Positions 1 to 5,526 of a stretch of 9,489 bases of DNA are shown here, piece by piece. The DNA is taken from contig QIFF01000183.1 of the NCBI GenBank assembly GCA_003230635.1, forward strand, positions 1 to 9,489, written 5' to 3'. The position numbers and the translations under genes are program-made. Positions within the stretch are counted from its first letter, which is position 1, and each line of letters begins with the position of its first letter. A model generated the notes under the pieces. It saw nothing but the letters and a program-made list of their open reading frames with translations, made no database searches and was not told the DNA's origin. This DNA is from a bacterium. Lineage in GTDB: Bacteria; SZUA-182.

Positions 1-122
1 ACCCTTCGTTCTATGAATGGACACAGCAAAATAATAACAATAAGTAGCGCAAGTCTGACACTTTCCGGGGTTCAAGCACCTACTCACAGGTCAACCCAAA
101 GGCAGGCCGCACTAAAAAAACC

Positions 123-151
123 TTCCATTTCCCTTGATTCCCTGCTAAAAT
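123..151 (+). promoter_or_regulatory. Possible aspS promoter (weak)
   Basis: An extended -10 element, TGCTAAAAT, is at 143-151. A poor -35 match (TTCCAT, 123-128) lies 17 nt upstream. A start near 158 would leave a leader of about 35 nt before the TTG at 193. The rest of 1-192 holds nothing I can name: frame 1 is open from base 1 to a TAA at 151, but the peptide looks like chance, and I see no T-box or riboswitch. The call rests on the -10 alone. Confidence 0.2.
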
Positions 152-178
152 AACACGTTCCATTTTTGAACTTTGCTG

Positions 179-184
179 AAGGAG
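179..184 (+). promoter_or_regulatory. Ribosome binding site fixing the aspS start
   Basis: A perfect AAGGAG lies 8 nt before the TTG at 193. It falls inside the reading frame if the upstream in-frame TTG at 166 is used, and that upstream codon has no comparable site. This places translation start at 193. Confidence 0.75.
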
Positions 185-192
185 AGTTTTGC

Positions 193-1980
193 TTGAGTGA
201 GGAAATAAAAAGCCAGGGGAGCTGGCGGCGCAGCCATTTCGGCGGCCGGCTTTCCTTGAAAGAATTAGGACAAAAAGTAACCCTGATGGGCTGGGTGCAG
301 CGCTGGCGCGACCACGGGGGCCTGATCTTCATTGACTTGCGCGACCGCAGCGGCCTGGTTCAGGTAGTGTTTTCCCCCCAGGTAAACCCCGGCCTCCATG
401 AGCAGGCCCATCGGTTGCGCAGCGAGTATGTGCTGGCGGTGGAAGGGGTAGTGGTCAAGCGCCCCCAGGACACGGCCAACCCCAACCTGCCCAGCGGGGA
501 GATAGAGGTGGAGGCGCATGACCTGCGCATTTTAAACACCTCCAAGACCCCGCCCTTTGAGATTGAGGACGAGAGCGGGGCCGGCGAGGAGGTGCGCCTG
601 CGCTACCGCTATCTGGATCTGCGGCGCCCCGCCCTGCAGGAAAAGCTCTACCTGCGCCATCTGGCCTGTCAGGCAACCCGCAATTTTCTGACCCAAAAGG
701 GCTTCTGGGAGATAGAAACCCCGGTCTTGACCAAGAGCACCCCCGAGGGCGCGCGCGACTACCTGGTTCCCAGCCGCCTCAACCCGGGGGCTTTTTACGC
801 CCTGCCCCAGTCGCCCCAGTTATTCAAGCAGTTGCTGATGGTGGCCGGTTTTGAGCGTTACTTTCAGATTGTCAAGTGCTTTCGCGACGAAGACCTGCGG
901 GCCAACCGCCAGCCCGAGTTTACCCAGATTGATCTGGAGATGTCATTTGTCCAGGAGGAGGAGATTTTTGCCATAATAGAGGGGCTGCTGAAAGAGCTGT
1001 TTTCCCGCTGCCGGGGAATAGAACTGAAAACCCCTTTTCCGCGCCTGCCTTATCAAGAGGCCATAGAGCGCTTTGGCCTGGACAAGCCCGACACCCGCTT
1101 CGGATTGGAACTGGTAGAACTTTCTCATTTATTTAAGGGTTGTGGGTTCCAGGTATTTGCCAAGACCCTGGCTGCCGGAGGCCAGGTAAAGGGAATCAAC
1201 GCTCCCGGCTGCGCCCGTTTCTCCCGCCGCGAGTTGGACGAGCTGACCGAGTTAGCCAAGACCTACGGGGCCAAGGGCCTGGCCTGGTTCAAGGTGTTGG
1301 AGGGGGGTAAGCTGAACTCCCCCATAGAAAAGTTCTTTACTCCCCAGGAGCTTGCTGCAATTGGTGAGGCCCTGCAAGCCAAAGAGGGAGATTTACTGCT
1401 GTTTGTAGCCGATAAGGCTCCTGTAGTTGCCAGAACTCTTGGGGAGTTGCGCAATCACTTTGCAGAACACTTACAGTTAGTAAACAAAAATGAGTTTAAT
1501 CTGCTCTGGGTGGTGGACTTTCCCCTTTTGGAGTACAGCGAGGAGGAAAAACGATGGCAGGCCTGCCATCACCCCTTCACCTCCCCTCAGGAAGCGGATA
1601 TGGGGCTTTTAGAAAAAGACCCTCAGCGGGCAAAGGCGCGCGCTTACGACCTGGTGCTGAACGGGGAGGAAATCGGCGGGGGCAGCATCAGAATCCACCA
1701 GTCCGAGTTGCAGCGCAAGATGTTTGAGCTTTTGGGCATAAGCCCGGAGGAAGCCCAGGCCAAGTTCGGCTTCCTGCTGGAGGCCCTGGAATACGGGGCG
1801 CCGCCCCACGGGGGCATTGCCCTGGGGCTGGATCGCCTGCTGATGATTTTGAGTGGCACCGATTCCATCCGCGAGGTAATCGCCTTCCCCAAAACCCAAA
1901 AGGGCACTTGCCTGCTGACCGCCTCGCCATCTAAGATAGATAAAAAGCAATTGGATGAACTTCGCTTGCGGGTTATATAG
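193..1980 (+). CDS. aspS: Aspartyl-tRNA synthetase (probably non-discriminating)
   Basis: Class II synthetase that charges tRNA-Asp with aspartate in the cytoplasm. From the TTG at 193 it has 595 residues, the usual length of bacterial AspRS. Domain order is the N-terminal OB-fold anticodon-binding domain (about 20-120), the catalytic core, a bacterial GAD insertion (about 295-420) and the end of the core. Visible motifs are QSPQ (206-209), motif 2 around FRDEDLRANRQPEFTQID (230-247), NGEEIGGGSIRIH (490-502) and motif 3 GIALGLDRLLMIL (541-553). The OB fold carries RDHGG with His at 41; in the family this His, rather than Leu, marks enzymes that also aspartylate tRNA-Asn. The start is chosen because AAGGAG lies 8 nt upstream. 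The gene is GC-rich like pckA. Its usual partner hisS is not visible in the 192 bp upstream, and no U-rich terminator follows, only a palindromic repeat. Confidence 0.96.
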   Translation: MSEEIKSQGSWRRSHFGGRLSLKELGQKVTLMGWVQRWRDHGGLIFIDLRDRSGLVQVVFSPQVNPGLHEQAHRLRSEYVLAVEGVVVKRPQDTANPNLPSGEIEVEAHDLRILNTSKTPPFEIEDESGAGEEVRLRYRYLDLRRPALQEKLYLRHLACQATRNFLTQKGFWEIETPVLTKSTPEGARDYLVPSRLNPGAFYALPQSPQLFKQLLMVAGFERYFQIVKCFRDEDLRANRQPEFTQIDLEMSFVQEEEIFAIIEGLLKELFSRCRGIELKTPFPRLPYQEAIERFGLDKPDTRFGLELVELSHLFKGCGFQVFAKTLAAGGQVKGINAPGCARFSRRELDELTELAKTYGAKGLAWFKVLEGGKLNSPIEKFFTPQELAAIGEALQAKEGDLLLFVADKAPVVARTLGELRNHFAEHLQLVNKNEFNLLWVVDFPLLEYSEEEKRWQACHHPFTSPQEADMGLLEKDPQRAKARAYDLVLNGEEIGGGSIRIHQSELQRKMFELLGISPEEAQAKFGFLLEALEYGAPPHGGIALGLDRLLMILSGTDSIREVIAFPKTQKGTCLLTASPSKIDKKQLDELRLRVI

Positions 1981-1987
1981 TTATAAA

Positions 1988-2064
1988 GTAGGTTGGGTTG
2001 AATGAAATGAAACCCAACAAAAAATTTAGGTAAATGTTGGGTTTCGTCCCTCAACCCAACCTAC
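1988..2064. repeat. Nested 77-bp palindromic repeat (MITE/REP-like)
   Basis: GTAGGTTGGGTTGA (1988-2001) is repeated exactly inverted at 2051-2064. Inside it a second perfect inverted pair, GAAACCCAACA (2009-2019) and TGTTGGGTTTC (2035-2045), continues the hairpin, leaving a 15-nt AT-rich loop. The element starts 8 bp after the aspS stop and ends 36 bp before the next gene, so the RNA could also act as a 3' end for aspS. Elements with these ends (GTAGGTTGGGTTG...) recur in many unrelated bacterial genomes. I see no transposase, so this would be a non-autonomous copy. Confidence 0.8.
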
Positions 2065-2100
2065 TGTTGTTTCCAGTGTTAGCCAATTAAAGGGTCAACT

Positions 2101-2784
2101 ATGAAACGAGCAAATAGTATTGATGCTTTGATCAGAAAAACTAAAGACTCATTGGTGGGGCTTAAAAAAGATTATCAAGCAGCCCTTCATGACAAAACCA
2201 TTAGTGACGGTTTGAAGATTGACATAAAGAACATATTTGAAAACTTGCGTTCTTGTTTGGATTATTTTGCTTGCGAAATTTTTGAATTTTGTTATCCGAC
2301 AAACAATACTCCTAACAACCTATATTTCCCTATTCGTCAAACACGGAAAGAGTTCGATAAGGCGATTGACAAAAGCTATCCAAACCTTAAAGCAAATTGT
2401 AAGGGTGTCTACGATTTCTTAGAAACAATTCAACCATATAAAGATCCATGGCTTGGTGAGTTCAACACACTGAATAACAAAAACAAGCATCAATATCTAG
2501 TTGAACAAACCCGAACTGAATCGCGACATGTGAAAGTTTCCTCCCCTGCTGGAGGTTCGGTCTCTTGGGCACCTGAAGTTACTTTTGGGAAGGGTGTATC
2601 TGTAATGGGTATTTCCATTGATCCAAGGACACAAATGCCCGTTCCCAACAACCAAGTCAAGACTGAAGTTATCATTTGGGTAGATTTTAAGTTTGGGGAA
2701 AACAATATGTCGGTTCTTCCATTTGTCGAAAAATCAATAGAATCAGTCGAAAACGTCTACAAGGAATTATGCAAATATTTATAG
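2101..2784 (+). CDS. Uncharacterised 227-aa protein
   Basis: I do not recognise the family. The protein is soluble-looking, with no signal peptide or membrane segment. It begins with a lysine-rich helical segment (about 1-45). Next comes NLRSCLDYFACEIFEF (48-63), a conserved-looking helix that resembles the LRSxLD(H/Y) segment of several uncharacterised, possibly HEPN-like families; here the last position is Tyr55. A second notable stretch is FNTLNNKNKHQY (about 121-132). The C-terminal half is predicted mixed beta. The ATG has a fair AAAGGG site 6 nt upstream (2089-2094). The gene is clearly more AT-rich than aspS and pckA and lies between two palindromic repeat clusters, which suggests acquisition by transfer. 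It is isolated on its strand, so context does not define a role. That it is a real gene is likely from its length and ribosome binding site. Confidence 0.7.
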   Translation: MKRANSIDALIRKTKDSLVGLKKDYQAALHDKTISDGLKIDIKNIFENLRSCLDYFACEIFEFCYPTNNTPNNLYFPIRQTRKEFDKAIDKSYPNLKANCKGVYDFLETIQPYKDPWLGEFNTLNNKNKHQYLVEQTRTESRHVKVSSPAGGSVSWAPEVTFGKGVSVMGISIDPRTQMPVPNNQVKTEVIIWVDFKFGENNMSVLPFVEKSIESVENVYKELCKYL

Positions 2785-2794
2785 GAGTGTGATT

Positions 2795-2890
2795 TTTCGG
2801 CCTGTCCCCAGGCCGAAACCGCTAAGGGGTATGTTACCTCCCTGCTTCCGCAGGGACAAGCTTAAAACTTTCGGCTTGAGGACAAGAAAG
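2795..2890. repeat. Palindromic repeat, copy 1 (upstream of pckA)
   Basis: Starts 10 bp after the preceding stop codon. It holds a 10-bp hairpin TTTCGGCCTG / CAGGCCGAAA (2795-2804 / 2809-2818), a second 7-bp hairpin TCCCTGC / GCAGGGA (2839-2845 / 2850-2856), and a decayed third one: CTTTCGGCTTG (2868-2878), whose partner at 2883-2890 has lost CCG. The first and third parts match the repeat after pckA (4576-4660); the 19-nt stretch 2862-2880 differs from 4630-4648 at one base. The middle hairpin is absent from that copy. The first hairpin may also end transcription of the upstream gene, although no T-run follows. Confidence 0.75.
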
Positions 2891-2917
2891 GTCGAACATG
2901 GAACCGTTGACTTACCT

Positions 2918-3015
2918 CCTCTCCCCAATGGGGAGAGGATTGAGGTGAGGGGGGACTTTCCCTCATTATATTATTATACCCCCTCACCCTGACCCTCTCC
3001 CCCAGGGGGAGAGGG
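2918..3015. repeat. Inverted pair of GGGGAGAGG palindromic repeats
   Basis: The left unit is CCTCTCCCC-AAT-GGGGAGAGG (2918-2938) followed by GAGGTGAGGGG. The right unit is the same element inverted: CCCCCTCACCC (2979-2989) followed by CCCTCTCCCCC-A-GGGGGAGAGGG (2993-3015). Each unit folds alone, and the two can pair with each other around an AT-rich 25-bp centre. Translated, the element gives the PLPLGERVRVRG-type peptide commonly seen in spurious ORFs from intergenic repeats of many bacteria. It does not code here. Confidence 0.8.
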
Positions 3016-3021
3016 AATTGG

Positions 3022-3041
3022 ATTCCAGCTTGCGCTGGAAT
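3022..3041. repeat. ATTCCAGC-GCTGGAAT palindromic repeat
   Basis: ATTCCAGC (3022-3029), a TTGC loop, then GCTGGAAT (3034-3041). Read on the minus strand with its flanks it gives the well-known spurious peptide VIPAQAGIQ, a hallmark of this widespread intergenic repeat type. It abuts the third-party repeat at 2918-3015 and ends 22 bp before the preferred pckA start, so it becomes part of the pckA leader if transcription comes from upstream. Confidence 0.8.
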
Positions 3042-3063
3042 GACAAAATATCGGAAATACCGA

Positions 3064-4563
3064 ATGGAAATCTTGGGCAAACAACTAAAGGCAAGAGAGA
3101 TTATTGACAACCCCGGCGATGAAGAATTACGCTCCCTGGCCCGCCACGAGGAGATTACCACTATCTTCGGCACCCCTTCCTACATTACCAGGGTACGCAG
3201 CCGCAGCGCAAAATCTACCCAGGTTGTTCAGGGCGCTCAGCCGACAGCGGAACAGGCACAGTTGGTGGACAAGGTGCTGGACTACCTGAAGGATAAGAGC
3301 TTAATCCAACTGGACCGCATCATGTGCCAGGCCCCGGAATTTCGCCTGAACTGCCGCCTGTACGTAACCAGGGAATTCGCCCGCATTCCCCTGATCTGGG
3401 GGCAGACCCTTTTTCCACCCCGGCCTGGACAGGAAGCGGATTTCGTTACCCTCACCGTGCCGGAATGGAAAGAGCGGCACGTGCTGGTCTTTCCCGGGCA
3501 GGGCTTGACCATTATTCTGGGCACAGACTATAAGGGGGAAAACAAGAAATCCATGCTGCGCCAGACCATGTACCGCGCCAAACAGCGGGGTTGGCTGGGG
3601 CTGCATGCGGGCAGCAAAATCGTGCGCGTAAGGCGCCAGGGCAAGCTGACCGATATAGGCTTTTTATTTTTCGGCCTCTCGGGCACGGGCAAAACCTCGC
3701 TTTCCTGCCACGGCCACTGGCTGCGGGGCGAAGAGCGGGTGATTATCCGCCAGGACGACGTGGTTTTGCTGCGCCATGACGGCTCTGTGCTGGGAACGGA
3801 GGATTCCTTTTATATCAAAACCGAGGGCCTGAACGTTGAGGAACAGCCGCTGCTCTATGCGGCCGCCATCAGCCCCCGGGCAATTTTGGAAAACATCTGG
3901 GTGGACAAGGAAAGCGGCAGGGTGGATTTCTACGACAGCAGCTTGACCTCCAACGGGCGGGCGGTAGTCAAGCGCAGCGACATCGCCTACACCGATGAGA
4001 GCATTGACCTGCCCAGGGCCGACTGCATCGTCTTTATCACCCGGCGCAACGACATTGTACCCGCCATCGCCCGCTTGAACCCCGAACAAGCGGCGGCGGC
4101 ATTCATGCTGGGTGAATCCATTGAAACCTCGGCCGGCGACTCCAGCAAGGCGGGACAGTCCAAACGGGTAGTGGGCAGCAACCCCTTTATAATCGGGCCG
4201 GAATTTGAAGAGGGAAACAGATTCCTGGAAATCCTGCGCGCCAACCCCGACATCCAGTGCTTTTTAATGAACACCGGACGGGTGGGAATAGGACAGGACT
4301 TTGAAGGGGACAAAATCACCCTCAAGATGTCCTCCAAATTAATTGAATTGATTGCCCGCAACCAGATTAAATGGCGGAAAGACCCCTATTGGGGTTACGA
4401 GGTTCCGGCAGAGGCCCCCGGACTGGATATGGAACACTTCAACCCGGCGCAGTATTATGATAAAAGCACCTACAAGGAATTGTGCGATAAGCTGCGCAGC
4501 GAACGCCGGGAATGGCTGAACCGCTTCCCGGAACTGTATCCAGAGATTATTAAAACGGTTTAG
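3064..4563 (+). CDS. pckA: Phosphoenolpyruvate carboxykinase (ATP), divergent
   Basis: Catalyses oxaloacetate + ATP to PEP + ADP + CO2 (reversible), linking the C4 acids to gluconeogenesis or CO2 fixation. From ATG 3064 it has 499 residues, somewhat short of the usual 520-540. Recognisable sites are an SRSAK oxaloacetate-binding segment (46-50, GRSPK in E. coli), GTDYKGENKK with Tyr156 and Lys162, the metal-ligand His181, the kinase-1a loop GLSGTGKTS (204-212), the kinase-2 aspartates QDD (230-232), NGR with Arg299, and NTG (403-405). The metal and triphosphate sites therefore look intact. The region matching the E. coli adenine-binding Arg449 reads KMSSKLIE, without an obvious Arg. Another ATG at 3040 lies inside a palindromic repeat and has no ribosome binding site, so 3064 (weak GGAAA 6 nt upstream) is preferred; the exact start is uncertain. 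Both sides of the gene carry copies of one repeat family. Confidence 0.92.
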   Translation: MEILGKQLKAREIIDNPGDEELRSLARHEEITTIFGTPSYITRVRSRSAKSTQVVQGAQPTAEQAQLVDKVLDYLKDKSLIQLDRIMCQAPEFRLNCRLYVTREFARIPLIWGQTLFPPRPGQEADFVTLTVPEWKERHVLVFPGQGLTIILGTDYKGENKKSMLRQTMYRAKQRGWLGLHAGSKIVRVRRQGKLTDIGFLFFGLSGTGKTSLSCHGHWLRGEERVIIRQDDVVLLRHDGSVLGTEDSFYIKTEGLNVEEQPLLYAAAISPRAILENIWVDKESGRVDFYDSSLTSNGRAVVKRSDIAYTDESIDLPRADCIVFITRRNDIVPAIARLNPEQAAAAFMLGESIETSAGDSSKAGQSKRVVGSNPFIIGPEFEEGNRFLEILRANPDIQCFLMNTGRVGIGQDFEGDKITLKMSSKLIELIARNQIKWRKDPYWGYEVPAEAPGLDMEHFNPAQYYDKSTYKELCDKLRSERREWLNRFPELYPEIIKTV

Positions 4564-4575
4564 CCGGGGAGTTCC

Positions 4576-4660
4576 CCCATTGATGTTTTGGCCTGTCCTC
4601 AGGCCGAAACATCAATGGGTACGCTGCCCTTAAAGCTTTCGGCTTGAGACAAGCCGAAAG
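4576..4660. repeat. Palindromic repeat, copy 2 (two strong hairpins after pckA)
   Basis: Hairpin one pairs 4576-4595 with 4600-4619: 20 pairs, one of them T-G, around a TCCT loop. It starts 12 bp after the pckA stop. Hairpin two is a perfect 11-bp stem, CTTTCGGCTTG (4636-4646) and CAAGCCGAAAG (4650-4660), with loop AGA. It shares its core (GGCCTGTCC, AGGCCGAAAC, TTAAANCTTTCGGCTTGAG) with 2795-2890. No T-run follows hairpin one, so it is not a textbook terminator, but such a stem would stabilise or end the pckA message. Confidence 0.8.
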
Positions 4661-4673
4661 ATCGAGATATATT
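4644..4673 (+). promoter_or_regulatory. Possible promoter for tRNA-Pro
   Basis: TTGAGA (4644-4649, five of six to the -35 consensus), an 18-nt spacer, then TATATT (4668-4673). The -35 lies in the loop and stem of the second hairpin of the palindromic repeat. The -10 ends only 4 nt before the mature tRNA, leaving almost no 5' leader. That counts against it, and transcription from further upstream is equally possible. Confidence 0.3.
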
Positions 4674-4677
4674 TGGA

Positions 4678-4754
<77 letters not shown>

Positions 4755-4763
4755 TGAATGAAC

Positions 4764-4837
4764 TACCTCGCAGCAAGCTGACGGGGTATCAAAAGCCTAA
4801 AACGCACAACGGAACGTAGCAAGAAGCTGCGGGGAAT
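4764..4837. repeat. Two degenerate AGCAAG-GCTG-CGGGG repeat units
   Basis: AGCAAGCTGACGGGGTAT (4772-4789) and AGCAAGAAGCTGCGGGGAAT (4818-4837) are imperfect copies of one palindromic motif. The second folds as CGTAGC-AAGAA-GCTGCG (4815-4831). Together they fill most of the space between tRNA-Pro and the converging yceH gene. Neither has a T-run, so they are not obvious terminators. Apart from these units and the tRNA, I see nothing in 4661-4865. Confidence 0.45.
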
Positions 4838-4865
4838 TAGACCCTTAAACATGATTAACAGGGGA

Positions 4866-5522
4866 TTATTCAAATTGTTTTTTAAACAAATAAAACTGTT
4901 CTTTTAAGGCACTCAGTTCTTCTTTAATGTTCGACATATCCTGTTCTAAAGCTTCAATACGCTTATTTTCAGCTTGAACTTCTATTGCGGCCGGTTCAAG
5001 CGGCGGGTTTAGATCAATTTCTACTTCTCCACAGAATAAATGAGCATATCTATTTTCACGCCTCCCAATTTCCCGGGGAAGTTTTTGCCCAAATGGGCCT
5101 TTTTCTGAATTAATAAGTTGCTGTAATACTTCTTCTACTTGCTCAAGGCTTTCAAATTCACAAAGACGAGCAGTATGAGTACGTAATTCTCCTAATGTCT
5201 GAGGCCCACGCAGAAATAATGTGCATAAGATGCTTATCTCCTGTAGCGAAAAGTCATCAATAGTGGACATATGATGTTTATATTTCGGCACTCTACTGCC
5301 TGCTGTAGATACCTGCCATGTTAACTTCTTAAACCTTAACTCCTCAAGTACCCTGACAATGGTTTTTTCATCTAACCTCATCACAGGATATCTGTTTGAC
5401 CTCTGGTTACAGGCATTTGTTAAGGCGTTTAAGGTAAGAGGATAATAATCTGGAGTAGTGTTTTCTTTTTCAATTAAAGCTCCTAAAATCCGTACTTCAA
5501 TAGGGGACAGTAGAATATCCAT
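4866..5522 (-). CDS. yceH: YceH family (DUF480) protein
   Basis: A 218-residue cytoplasmic protein matching the YceH/DUF480 family in length (E. coli about 215). The family signature is plain at the N-terminus: LSPIEVRILGALIEKE (5-20), TTPDYYPLTLNALTNACNQ (22-40) and RSNRYPVM (41-48). The known fold is two winged-helix domains (about 1-90 and 90-170), suggesting nucleic-acid or protein binding; the function is not established. The C-terminal 35-40 residues form a likely coiled coil (heptad pattern IEALEQDMSNIKEELSALKE), consistent with dimerisation. It starts 4 bp after the pyrophosphatase stop, and its ribosome binding site (AGAGGGG) overlaps the end of that gene, so the two are probably translationally coupled. 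No terminator is visible between its stop and the tRNA. Confidence 0.93.
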   Translation of the reverse strand: MDILLSPIEVRILGALIEKENTTPDYYPLTLNALTNACNQRSNRYPVMRLDEKTIVRVLEELRFKKLTWQVSTAGSRVPKYKHHMSTIDDFSLQEISILCTLFLRGPQTLGELRTHTARLCEFESLEQVEEVLQQLINSEKGPFGQKLPREIGRRENRYAHLFCGEVEIDLNPPLEPAAIEVQAENKRIEALEQDMSNIKEELSALKEQFYLFKKQFE

Positions 5523-5526
5523 TTAG

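Noticed and set aside
69..97. Hairpin-like GGGTT...ACCT...AGGT...AACCC upstream of aspS
   Set aside because: Short, interrupted arms and no T-run or known leader motif (no T-box sequence); it could be chance.
166..192. Upstream TTG at 166 as the aspS start
   Set aside because: It would put the perfect AAGGAG (179-184) inside the gene; the in-frame TTG at 193 is correctly spaced from that site.
84..332. Minus-strand 82-aa ORF across the aspS start
   Set aside because: It overlaps a well-supported gene, and the peptide has no family features and no ribosome binding site.
3040..3063. ATG 3040 as the pckA start
   Set aside because: It is formed by a palindromic repeat and has no ribosome binding site; the extra eight residues are not expected in the family. 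It is kept only as a finding.
2789..3173. ORFs of 67 aa (plus) and 103 aa (minus) over the repeat cluster
   Set aside because: Their peptides (VIPAQAGIQ, PLPLGERVRVRG) are the typical spurious translations of intergenic palindromic repeats.
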